DNA of 40,766 bases. Origin: RPQK01 sp041946865. Lineage in GTDB: Bacteria; Acidobacteriota; UBA6911; RPQK01. The stretch covers positions 1-40,766 of the forward strand of contig JBHGBF010000018.1 in the NCBI GenBank assembly GCA_041946865.1. Reading direction: 5' to 3'. Of this stretch, positions 8,735 to 15,646 are shown one piece after another. The notes under the pieces are model-generated. The model searched no databases. It saw nothing but the letters and a program-made list of their open reading frames with translations, and was not told where the DNA came from. The position numbers were made by a program, and so were the translations under genes. Within the stretch, counting starts at the first letter, position 1. Each line of letters starts with the position of its first letter.

Positions 8735-9163
8735 ATGCCCCACTCGAGCGATATGATCCGTGCACATCCTCGAAAAAGCGAGTTGGACATCAAGAGGCTC
8801 TCCGAGTGCATCGACGAGTGTTTCAGCTGCGCCGAAACCTGCGTCATGTGCGCCGATGCCTGTCTTGGCGAGCAGAACCTGCCGAGCCTGATCCGCTGCA
8901 TCCGTCTGAACCAGGATTGCGCGGATACCTGCCTGGCGACGGGGCGGATACTCAGCCGCCAGGTCGATCCGGATTGGACTGCAATCCGCAGCCAGGTTGA
9001 GGCCTGCGCGACCGCGTGCCGGAGCTGCGGCGCGGAATGCGAGCGCCATGCGTCGCATCACGCGCATTGCAAGACCTGCGCTGAGTCCTGCCGCAGCTGC
9101 GAGCAGAGTTGCCAGCAGATTCTGAAAGAAATCCCGGCCAGGGTGGTCGGTGCTCGCGCGTAG
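8735..9163 (+). CDS. Cysteine-rich four-helix-bundle copper-binding protein (DUF326/Csp-like)
   Basis: 142 aa from the ATG at 8735, which has an AAAGGAGG ribosome site at 8718-8725; the longer reading frame has none. There are 18 cysteines, mostly in CxxC/CxxxC spacing on predicted helices (SECIDECFSCAETCVMCADAC; VEACATACRSCGAEC; HCKTCAESCRSCEQSC), plus a His cluster ERHASHHAHC. This is the pattern of copper storage proteins, whose four-helix bundles hold many Cu(I) ions inside the core. No signal peptide is visible, so a cytosolic, Csp3-like location is inferred. It is divergent from the cus efflux operon, which suggests buffering or storage alongside export. Number of ions bound cannot be judged from sequence. 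Confidence 0.88.
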   Translation: MPHSSDMIRAHPRKSELDIKRLSECIDECFSCAETCVMCADACLGEQNLPSLIRCIRLNQDCADTCLATGRILSRQVDPDWTAIRSQVEACATACRSCGAECERHASHHAHCKTCAESCRSCEQSCQQILKEIPARVVGARA

Positions 9164-9209
9164 AAAAAGCAACGGCCTGGTGGAATCGCGTTACAGAGCC
9201 CCCCAGCCG

Positions 9210-9266
9210 CGCACGCAGCGGAGAGTGTTGAACAAGGGTGGAGGATGCGACCTTCCGCTGCGTGCG
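9210..9266. repeat. Hairpin repeat, copy 1
   Basis: Arms CGCACGCAGCGGA (9210-9222) and TCCGCTGCGTGCG (9254-9266) are perfectly complementary over 13 bp. The loop carries GTTGAACAAGGGTGGAGGATG, of which a close variant (GTTGAAAAAGCGTGGAGGATG) occurs in the hairpin at 28421-28472. It may act as a transcription terminator for the copper-bundle gene. Confidence 0.6.
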
Positions 9267-9326
9267 ACTGCATAAGCGGGGGACCACGCTGTCGCTGCCG
9301 TGACAGCTCGCGGACCCTCCGCATCA

Positions 9327-9344
9327 CGACACGCCGGCGTGTCG
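9327..9344. promoter_or_regulatory. 18-bp perfect palindrome
   Basis: CGACACGCCGGCGTGTCG is fully self-complementary with no loop, which favours a dimeric protein-binding site over an RNA hairpin. It lies about 190 bp upstream of the sigma-54 regulator gene. No binding protein is known from the sequence. Confidence 0.35.
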
Positions 9345-9532
9345 ATTCTGATCCTCCCCAATCGACTAATGGGTGAAGGCAACGCCGGGGCTTGAATCCG
9401 AATTCCCTGGCGCTGCGTCAAAGTCGTATGTCGTAGAATAAGAGCAACTCAGACAGAAGGCTGATAGCCCCAGACGATCTGCGATCGAGATTTCCTCTTG
9501 CCGTTATCCTGCAACGGCCCGAAAGGAGCTGC

Positions 9533-11638
9533 ATGAGTACTGGTAGTGTGAGCGCTCTGCTGCAGAGGCAGCCGGAATCGCAGCTGGCGGATCGCTACGA
9601 GGCGCTGTTTCGTGTCTCGCAAGCCATCAGCGCCCATCGCGACCCGCGTGAGCTGTTCTCGGCCCTGGCCGATGAACTGAGGGAGGTGATCAGGTTCGAA
9701 TTCATCGGTGTGGCCCAGTACGAACAGGCGACCAGCCGGGCAACCTGGCTCTTGTCGCAATGCGACGAGGCGCGTGAAGATCCCCCCTCGGAATGTGCCC
9801 CTGAACAGACTCTGGCCTGCTGGGTCTACCAGCAGCAGAGGCCGCTCGTGATTCCCTTCGTCGAAGACGAGTTGCGCTTCCCGCGAATGACCGAGTGGCT
9901 CAGGGGGTGCGGCATTCGGTCGGCCTGCGCGCTGCCTCTGACTACCGTGCACAGGCGTCTCGGGATTCTGGCACTGGGCAGCCGCCATCCCGACGCGTAC
10001 TCCGAGGACGAGGTGTCCTTCTTGTCCCTGGTCGCAAACCAGGTAGCGCTGGCCATTGACGACGCGCTGAACCTGGAGGCTTCAAGGCTGGCTCAGGCCG
10101 AGTTGCGCCACAAGCAGGAAGAGTTGCAGCAGGAGCGGGACCGGCTGAAGCTGCTCCTGGACCTCACGAATGGGGTGGTCTCGAATCTGAACCTTCGTGA
10201 CCTCCTCCGGGCCATCACTGCCACGATACGGCGGGTCATGCAGTGCGACGTCGTCTCGGTCGACCTCCCCAACGCCGAAGGGACCCAGCTGCAGATTTAC
10301 GCGCTGGACTTCCCCGAGAGTAAAGGCTACCTGAAGGAGGAGAGCGAAATGCCGATCGAGGGCACTCCTCCCGGCCGAGTATTCCGGACAGGGAAGACTC
10401 TTGTTCTGGACATCGATGACGCCCCGGTGACTCAGAACTGTGTGATTTTCAAGGAAGGGATCAAGTCGGGCTGCCTGCTTCCGCTCAACGGCCGGAATCG
10501 AGTGCTCGGCGTCTTGGGCCTCGGCAGCCGGCAACGCAGCGCCTTCAGTCAGAACCAGATCGATTTCCTCGTCCAAGTCGCGAAGCAGGTGGCGATTGCC
10601 GTCGATAACGCGCTCGCTTACGGTCAAATAGCCGATCTGAAGGACAAGCTGGCTCAGGAAAAACTCTATTTGGAAGACGAGATCCGCAGCCAGATGAACT
10701 TCGACGAGATTGTCGGCACCAGTCCCGCGCTGCGCCGCGTGCTTCGGCAGGTGGAGACGGTGGCGCCCACCGGCTCCGCGGTGCTGATTCTGGGAGAAAC
10801 TGGCACAGGGAAGGAGCTGATCGCCCGGGCCATCCATAACCTGAGCCGCCGGAAAGACCGCACCTTCGTGAAGCTGAACTGCGCCGCCATTCCCACCGGG
10901 CTTCTGGAAAGCGAGCTTTTCGGGCACGAGAAAGGGGCTTTCACGGGCGCCATTACCCAGCGTATCGGGCGGTTCGAACTGGCCAACCAGGGAACGATTT
11001 TCCTGGATGAAATCGCCGAGATACCGCTCGAGCTGCAGCCCAAGCTGCTCCGGGTGCTGCAAGAGCGGGAATTCGAACGCCTGGGCAGCACCCGCACGCT
11101 TCGGACTGACGCCCGCCTCGTGGCCGCGACGAATCGGGACCTGGCAGCCATGGTCGAGGAGGGGACGTTCCGCGCCGATCTGTTCTATCGCGTGAATGTG
11201 TTCCCGGTTCGGGTTCCGGCCCTGCGAGAGCGCACTGAAGACATCCCCGTCCTGGTCCGCCACTTTGCTCAACAGTTTGCGCGACGTAACAACAAGAGCA
11301 TCGAGACGATCCCATCCGAGGCAATGGAGGCTCTGGTTCGATACCATTGGCCGGGGAATGTGCGGGAGCTGCAGAACGTGATCGAGCGGGCGGTGATTCT
11401 GTCGGCGGGGCCGGTCTTGAAGGTCCCGATCTCAGATCTCAAAGCCCCGGCCACTTCGACCCGGCCCGGGACCAACGATACGCTCGATGAGGCGCAGCGA
11501 AAGCACATCCTCAAGGTCCTCGAGGAAACGAACTGGGTTGTCGGCGGCCCGCGTGGCGCGGCCGCACGTCTTGGTATCAATCGTTCCACGCTGCAGTTTC
11601 GCATGCGCAAACTGGGAATTGCCCGCTCGAGCCGGTAA
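9533..11638 (+). CDS. Sigma-54-dependent transcriptional activator, GAF-GAF-AAA+-Fis (FhlA-like)
   Basis: 701 aa cytoplasmic enhancer-binding protein. Two GAF sensor domains (about 22-180 and 205-362) are joined by a coiled coil rich in Gln/Glu near 185-210. The AAA+ domain (about 390-620) has Walker A GETGTGKE (421-428), the sigma-54 contact loop GAFTGA (468-473) and Walker B IFLDEI (489-494). The C-terminal Fis-type helix-turn-helix ends in AARLGINRSTLQFRMRKLGI. The order is like FhlA/HyfR. The ligand of the GAF domains is unknown. An AAGGAG-type ribosome site precedes the ATG at 9533. Two sigma-54 promoters and paired palindromes lie directly downstream (11656-12272), making this the likely activator of the STAS, barrel and RND genes, and perhaps of the cus operon. 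Confidence 0.93.
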   Translation: MSTGSVSALLQRQPESQLADRYEALFRVSQAISAHRDPRELFSALADELREVIRFEFIGVAQYEQATSRATWLLSQCDEAREDPPSECAPEQTLACWVYQQQRPLVIPFVEDELRFPRMTEWLRGCGIRSACALPLTTVHRRLGILALGSRHPDAYSEDEVSFLSLVANQVALAIDDALNLEASRLAQAELRHKQEELQQERDRLKLLLDLTNGVVSNLNLRDLLRAITATIRRVMQCDVVSVDLPNAEGTQLQIYALDFPESKGYLKEESEMPIEGTPPGRVFRTGKTLVLDIDDAPVTQNCVIFKEGIKSGCLLPLNGRNRVLGVLGLGSRQRSAFSQNQIDFLVQVAKQVAIAVDNALAYGQIADLKDKLAQEKLYLEDEIRSQMNFDEIVGTSPALRRVLRQVETVAPTGSAVLILGETGTGKELIARAIHNLSRRKDRTFVKLNCAAIPTGLLESELFGHEKGAFTGAITQRIGRFELANQGTIFLDEIAEIPLELQPKLLRVLQEREFERLGSTRTLRTDARLVAATNRDLAAMVEEGTFRADLFYRVNVFPVRVPALRERTEDIPVLVRHFAQQFARRNNKSIETIPSEAMEALVRYHWPGNVRELQNVIERAVILSAGPVLKVPISDLKAPATSTRPGTNDTLDEAQRKHILKVLEETNWVVGGPRGAAARLGINRSTLQFRMRKLGIARSSR

Positions 11639-11654
11639 AGCCGCGTCTTGATGG

Positions 11655-11712
11655 TGCCAACCGGTTGGCGTCGCGCCAACCGGTTAACATGCGCCTGTTG
11701 GCACTGCCGGCT
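11655..11712 (+). repeat. 58-bp direct repeat (regulatory), copy 1
   Basis: Matches 12124-12181 with equal length and no gaps. The shared parts are TGCCAACCGGTTGGCG, GCGCCAACC-GTTA-CA and CTGGCAC-GCCGGCT-like segments (TTGGCAC in this copy). It carries the two enhancer palindromes and lies between the regulator gene and the STAS gene. Confidence 0.8.
11656..11688 (+). promoter_or_regulatory. Paired palindromes, probable enhancer site for the STAS promoter
   Basis: Two 14-bp palindromes, GCCAACCGGTTGGC (11656-11669) and GCCAACCGGTTAAC (11675-11688), have centres 19 bp apart. The first centre is 126.5 bp from the -24 GG of the promoter at 11788, a usual distance for a sigma-54 enhancer. Confidence 0.7.
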
Positions 11713-11787
11713 CGATTCTCCACCGCTCGTGCCTTTAAGTCCCTTTCTCTCAACTTTTGCGGGATGCCCGTCCCTGACTCTGAAGAC

Positions 11788-11802
11788 TGGCACTCCGTTT
11801 GC
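11788..11802 (+). promoter_or_regulatory. Sigma-54 -24/-12 promoter of the STAS gene
   Basis: TGGCACTCCGTTTGC matches TGGCAC-N5-TTGC perfectly, with GG and GC 12 bp apart. The predicted start is near 11814, followed by an AAGGAGG ribosome site and the ATG at 11836. Confidence 0.8.
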
Positions 11803-11835
11803 GACTACGGCCAGGCATCAGCAAGGAGGACGCGG

Positions 11836-12156
11836 ATGTTGAAGATCACGGTTGTCGGTAGGGGCACAGAACAGAGGTTGGTTCTGGAGGGCAGACTGGC
11901 GGAGGAGGACGTCTCAGAGCTTCAGTCCGCGTGGGAAAGGGTGCGTCGTGCGGTAGGGTTGCGCGCTTGTGTCGTCGATCTGAGGAACGTGACGTTCATT
12001 CATCCGGGTGTTGAAAGGGTCCTGGTCGGCATGCACAGCGAAGGCGCGCAATTCATCGCTTGCGGTGTTGCGAACACCTACCGGTTGGAAGAGCTCGGTA
12101 TCAAGTGCAAGGTACCGCGGGCCTGCCAACCGGTTGGCGGAGCGCCAACCCGTTAG
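11836..12156 (+). CDS. Small STAS-domain protein
   Basis: 106 aa from the ATG at 11836 (AAGGAGG upstream); the longer open frame would start before the sigma-54 promoter. The sequence fits a single STAS (SpoIIAA-like) fold: MLKITVVGRGTEQRLVLEGR, LAEEDVSELQSAWERVRR, ACVVDLRNVTFIHPGVERVL, and a C-terminal helix region. A serine at the usual phosphorylation position is not evident; FIHPGVERVL occupies that loop. STAS proteins act in signalling or as transporter regulators; the partner is unknown. The last residues (ACQPVGGAPTR) are encoded by the copy-2 enhancer palindromes, so the tail is probably not an original part of the domain. It lies between the sigma-54 activator and the barrel gene. 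Confidence 0.75.
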   Translation: MLKITVVGRGTEQRLVLEGRLAEEDVSELQSAWERVRRAVGLRACVVDLRNVTFIHPGVERVLVGMHSEGAQFIACGVANTYRLEELGIKCKVPRACQPVGGAPTR

Positions 12157-12181
12157 CACCAACATCCTGGCACCGCCGGCT
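12124..12181 (+). repeat. 58-bp direct repeat (regulatory), copy 2
   Basis: Second copy of 11655-11712, overlapping the 3' end of the STAS gene. Differences are mainly in the spacer between palindromes (GA for TC) and in the second palindrome. Confidence 0.8.
12125..12157 (+). promoter_or_regulatory. Paired palindromes, probable enhancer site for the barrel-gene promoter
   Basis: GCCAACCGGTTGGC (12125-12138) and the degenerate GCCAACCCGTTAGC (12144-12157) have centres 19 bp apart, as in copy 1. The first centre is 127.5 bp from the -24 GG at 12259. Confidence 0.7.
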
Positions 12182-12257
12182 GTCGCCCCAGCTCCTGTTT
12201 GCAGGAACTCGTGGAACCTGAACAGGTTAGATCGCTGGACGGCCACCCCGGAGAAGA

Positions 12258-12272
12258 TGGCACGGTAAATGC
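12258..12272 (+). promoter_or_regulatory. Sigma-54 -24/-12 promoter of the outer-membrane barrel gene
   Basis: TGGCACGGTAAATGC matches TGGCACG-N4-TTGC with one mismatch (A for T at position 12). The predicted start is near 12284, 49 nt before the ATG at 12333. Confidence 0.75.
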
Positions 12273-12332
12273 CTCATTTCAGGACAACCGATTACCAACG
12301 ACTGGACCGAGTCGAAAGGAGCATACAGAAAC

Positions 12333-12944
12333 ATGCAAAGGCATATCGCAACAGTAGCGGTTTTGGCAGTGTCTCTCTCATTGACTTCGGCCGCTTTGGC
12401 ACAGGAAGAACGGCACGAGATCAGTGTGCAGGGCACTGGCAATTTCACCAAAGACTCCGAAGGAAACGGAATCAACCAGCACACAACGGATTCCGGCGGC
12501 TTTCTGGTCAACTATCGATTCCACTTCACCCCCTGGCTGGCCGCAGAAGCCAACTATGGATACAGCCGGAACACGCACCAGAATCTGACGCTGAGCGGGC
12601 CATTCAACGTCAATGCCAATATGCATCAGACGACCGGCGCACTGGTACTGTCCGTCCCTGCTAATGTGTCGAGGTTGGAACCTTACGTACTGGCCGGCGC
12701 GGGAGCGCTGACTTTCGATCCGCGCACCGATGTCATCGGCACGTTTGCGGGCGCCGACCAGCAGACGAAAGCGGCGTTTCTCTACGGTGGGGGTGCGAAC
12801 GTGCGCCTGGCCCCACACGTGGCGCTACGCCTCGAATACCGAGGTCTGGCCTACAAGCGGCCTGATTTCGGCGTGGATTCGCTGAACTCGGACGCGACCA
12901 CCCACACCGCCATGCCCACACTGGGACTTTCGTTCAGGTTCTGA
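12333..12944 (+). CDS. Small outer-membrane beta-barrel protein
   Basis: 203 aa with a signal peptide (MQRHIATVAVLAVSLSLTS, cleavage after AALA). The mature protein alternates polar and hydrophobic residues as in an eight-strand OmpA/OmpX-like barrel. Recognisable strands include GGFLVNYRFHFTPWLAAEANYGYS, ALVLSVPANVSRLEPYVLAGAGALTF, AFLYGGGANVRLAPHVALRLEYRG and the C-terminal PTLGLSFRF, which ends in the aromatic residue typical of BAM substrates. A GGAG ribosome site precedes the ATG. Expression probably depends on the sigma-54 promoter at 12258. A hairpin after the gene (12975-12996) could limit read-through into the pump genes. Specific function unknown. Confidence 0.82.
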   Translation: MQRHIATVAVLAVSLSLTSAALAQEERHEISVQGTGNFTKDSEGNGINQHTTDSGGFLVNYRFHFTPWLAAEANYGYSRNTHQNLTLSGPFNVNANMHQTTGALVLSVPANVSRLEPYVLAGAGALTFDPRTDVIGTFAGADQQTKAAFLYGGGANVRLAPHVALRLEYRGLAYKRPDFGVDSLNSDATTHTAMPTLGLSFRF

Positions 12945-12974
12945 GCCGCGGTATGAGGTCGTCATTTGATGGCA

Positions 12975-12996
12975 GCCGGGCTCCATCGAGCCCGGC
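12975..12996 (+). terminator. Hairpin between barrel gene and RND operon
   Basis: GCCGGGCTC (12975-12983) and GAGCCCGGC (12988-12996) form a perfect 9-bp GC-rich stem with a 4-nt loop. A short ATTTT follows a few bases later. It may be a weak terminator or attenuator between the barrel gene and the pump genes. Confidence 0.5.
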
Positions 12997-13049
12997 GGCC
13001 GGATTTTGGAAGGCACCGTTGTCCAGCCGCAGCGGGAAAGCGACCAGCT

Positions 13050-14468
13050 ATGAAAATTTTCGCCTGTCCACGTCACGTTCTTTTTGCGCTCGTCCTCGCT
13101 GCGGCGCTGGTTTTGACGGCGTGCGCTTCGGTCGGACCGAAATACAGGAAGCCCGTTGTCTCGGTTCCGGCCGTCTATCGGGGGTCTGTTTCGACCGAAG
13201 CGCTGCCACCCGGATCCCCTTCCTTCGGCGACCGGAAATGGTCGGAAGTCTTCCAGGATGAGCAACTCAAGCGCCTGATCCAAACCGCCCTCCAGCAGAA
13301 CTACGGCGTGCGCATCGCCGCCGTCCGGATTCTGCAGGCCCGAGCCCAACTCGGCATCACGCGCTCAGATCAATTCCCGAGCGTGGTGGCCGGGGCGGAT
13401 ATCGCCAGTGAACGGACGCCGCGGTCACGCTTCCCGGCTTTCAGTTTCACTTCGGGCGGGTTGAATCCGTCAGCCGCCTGGGAAGTTGACTTCTGGGGCG
13501 AGTTCCGAAGCGCCACCGAGGCTGCCCGCGCGGACTTGCTCACCAGCGAATGGGCGCGCGAAGCTGTGGTCAGCAGCCTGGTTGCCGACCTGGCCAGCGC
13601 TTACTTTCGTCTTCGCGAGCTTGACCTCGAGCTGGAAATCTCGCAGCGGACGCTGAGGTCGCGGCGCGAGTCGTTGCGCCTGACGCAGGATCTGGAAAGC
13701 CGCGGGTTGAGCTCCATGCTCGATGTGCGGCAAGCGGAGCAGCTCGTGTACACCGCGGCAGCGCAAATCCCCGAAATTGAGCGTCAAATCGAGCAGCAGG
13801 AGAACTTGATCAGCTTGCTGCTGGGCAACAACCCCGCTCCTATTCCCCGAGGCCGGGTGTTGACCGAGCAGCCGCGCCCACCGGACGTCCCAGCCGGCCT
13901 TCCTTCATCGCTACTGGAACGCCGGCCCGACATCCGCCAGGCGGAGCAGCAGCTGATTGCCTTCAACGCCCAGATCGGTGTGGCCAAGGCGGCTTACTTC
14001 CCCCAGATCACCCTGACCGGGCTCGGCGGTTTTCGAAGCTCGGCGCTCACCAGCCTCTTCAGTGGCCCGGCAGGGCTTTGGAGCTTTGTCGGGGCGCTGG
14101 CCCAGCCGGTTTTCACCGCCGGCCGGTTGCGCTCGGGAGTCGAATTCTCCGAGGCCCGACAACAAGAGGCGCTGCTCCTTTATGAGCGAACCATTCAGCA
14201 GGCGTTTCGCGAGGTCTCGGATGCCCTGATTGCCTACCGCAAAAACCAGGAGCTGCGCCAACAGCAGGAACAGTTGACCCGATCCGCCCAGGATGCGTCT
14301 CAGCTATCCGAGACGCGGTATCGCTCGGGGGTCACGAGTTATCTCGAGGTGCTGACAAACGAGACGAACTATTTCGAGGCTGAACTGGCCTTGGCTCGGG
14401 CACGGGCGGATGAGCTTCTGGCTGTCGTCGAGCTTTACCGAGCGCTGGGCGGAGGCTGGCGGCAATGA
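13050..14468 (+). CDS. NodT/OprM-type outer-membrane lipoprotein channel of an RND pump
   Basis: 472 aa from the ATG at 13050, chosen because it begins a lipoprotein signal peptide with lipobox LTAC (Cys25); the longer frame does not. GPKYRKPVVSVPAVYRG straight after the Cys is the family start. Later come WSEVFQDEQLKRLIQTALQQN, AAWEVDFWGEFRSATEAARAD, LPSSLLERRPDIRQAEQQL, GVAKAAYFPQITLTGLGG and TRYRSGVTSYLEVLTNET, all characteristic of OprM-like channels. It would form the trimeric outer-membrane duct for the adaptor and RND pump encoded 49 bp downstream. The ribosome site is weak (GGGAAAG). Confidence 0.93.
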   Translation: MKIFACPRHVLFALVLAAALVLTACASVGPKYRKPVVSVPAVYRGSVSTEALPPGSPSFGDRKWSEVFQDEQLKRLIQTALQQNYGVRIAAVRILQARAQLGITRSDQFPSVVAGADIASERTPRSRFPAFSFTSGGLNPSAAWEVDFWGEFRSATEAARADLLTSEWAREAVVSSLVADLASAYFRLRELDLELEISQRTLRSRRESLRLTQDLESRGLSSMLDVRQAEQLVYTAAAQIPEIERQIEQQENLISLLLGNNPAPIPRGRVLTEQPRPPDVPAGLPSSLLERRPDIRQAEQQLIAFNAQIGVAKAAYFPQITLTGLGGFRSSALTSLFSGPAGLWSFVGALAQPVFTAGRLRSGVEFSEARQQEALLLYERTIQQAFREVSDALIAYRKNQELRQQQEQLTRSAQDASQLSETRYRSGVTSYLEVLTNETNYFEAELALARARADELLAVVELYRALGGGWRQ

Positions 14469-14517
14469 GGCTGGCACTACCTGAATCGACGAGACTGACA
14501 GGAGTAAGGAGGAATTC

Positions 14518-15645
14518 ATGGTTAAGAGAATGATCCTGATGCTGCTGCTGACGGGAGCTGTTGTTGCAGGGCTCGGATTCTTGAAATTCCGTCAGATCCA
14601 GGCGGCGATTGCTGAAGGAGCGGCTTACCAGCCGCCTCCCGAAGCCGTCACAACCATCATCGCGCGGCAGGAAAGATGGCCGACGAGGTTGACTGCGATC
14701 GGCACTATGGCGGCAGTTCAGGGCGTCATCGTCAGCGCCGATCTGCCGGGCATTGTGGATCGAATCGCGTTCGAATCAGGCACACCGGTCAAGGCCGGGG
14801 ATGTGCTGGTCGAGCTGGATACCCGGCAGGAGCAAGCCCAGCTGACGGCGGCAGAAGCTGACCGTGACCTGGCCCGGCTCAATTTCAACCGCTTGGAGGG
14901 ACTTGTCAACCTCCGGGCGATCGCCCGCGCCGATTACGACCGGGCCGCGGCGGAACAGAAGCGGACCGAAGCAAGGGTCGGCGAGATTCGCGCGACCATA
15001 GCGCGAAAGAGAATCCGGGCGCCGTTCTCGGGAATCCTGGGGATTCGCCAGGTCAACCTCGGCCAGTACCTGTCGGCTGGAGACCCGGTTGTCCCCCTGC
15101 AATCGCTTGATCCGATCTACGTCAATTTCGGAATACCGCAGCAGGAAGCGGGCCAGGTGCGGATCGGCCGCAGGATCCGGGTCACAGCGGGAGATGGGGC
15201 GAAAGGCGTGTTTGCAGGCACCGTGACCGCGATCAACTCGGTGATCGATGAAGCAACCCGCAATGTCCAGGTCCAGGCCACGGTCGCCAATCCGACCGGC
15301 AGACTGCGGCCGGGGATGTTTGTTGAAGTCGAAGTCCTGGTGGGTGCCAGTCAGCGAGTCGTAGCTCTGCCGGCGTCCGCGATCAGTTACGCGCCCTATG
15401 GCGACTCGGTGTTTGTCGTGACCGACATGAAGAATCCCAAGGGTGAAACCTACCGGGGAGTCCGGCAGCAATTCGTCAAGCTTGGCCGGGCTCAAGGGGA
15501 TCAAATTGCGGTCCTGTCCGGACTCAAGCCCGGCGAAGAAGTAGTCACATCAGGTGTCTTCAAACTGCGCAATGGAGCGGCTGTCCTCGTGAACAACAAG
15601 GTCCAGCCGGCCAACGAAAAGGCGCCGAAGCCGGAGGACAGTTAA
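14518..15645 (+). CDS. RND periplasmic adaptor (MexA/AcrA-like membrane-fusion protein)
   Basis: 375 aa with an N-terminal membrane anchor (residues 1-24) and a strong TAAGGAGGA ribosome site. Domain order is standard: lipoyl half-motifs around LPGIVDRIAFESGTPVKAGDVL and RIRAPFSGILGIRQVNLGQY, a helical hairpin between them (LDTRQEQAQLTAAEADRDLA...), then the beta-barrel (DPIYVNFGIPQQEAGQVRIG; VIDEATRNVQVQATVANPTG; RLRPGMFVEVEVLVG) and the membrane-proximal domain. It connects the channel at 13050 to the pump that starts 1 bp after its stop codon. No metal-binding domain is present, in contrast with the CusB-type adaptor at 5124. Confidence 0.93.
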   Translation: MVKRMILMLLLTGAVVAGLGFLKFRQIQAAIAEGAAYQPPPEAVTTIIARQERWPTRLTAIGTMAAVQGVIVSADLPGIVDRIAFESGTPVKAGDVLVELDTRQEQAQLTAAEADRDLARLNFNRLEGLVNLRAIARADYDRAAAEQKRTEARVGEIRATIARKRIRAPFSGILGIRQVNLGQYLSAGDPVVPLQSLDPIYVNFGIPQQEAGQVRIGRRIRVTAGDGAKGVFAGTVTAINSVIDEATRNVQVQATVANPTGRLRPGMFVEVEVLVGASQRVVALPASAISYAPYGDSVFVVTDMKNPKGETYRGVRQQFVKLGRAQGDQIAVLSGLKPGEEVVTSGVFKLRNGAAVLVNNKVQPANEKAPKPEDS

Positions 15646-15646
15646 C

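Larger units (their letters stand above)
9164..9532. other. Intergenic region with hairpin repeat and palindrome
   Basis: 369 bp between the copper-bundle gene and the sigma-54 regulator. It contains a 13-bp-stem hairpin (9210-9266), an 18-bp perfect palindrome (9327-9344) and the ribosome site of the regulator (GGAG at 9525-9528). No ORF with coding character was seen. No strong promoter motif was recognised. Confidence 0.6.

Noticed and set aside
9377..9391. Possible sigma-54 promoter upstream of the activator (AGGCAACGCCGGGGC)
   Set aside because: The -12 element lacks TT before GC, so it is probably chance in GC-rich DNA.
10082..11347. 421-codon minus-strand open frame inside the sigma-54 activator
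   Set aside because: Antisense to a clearly coding AAA+ domain; its translation shows no recognisable motif.
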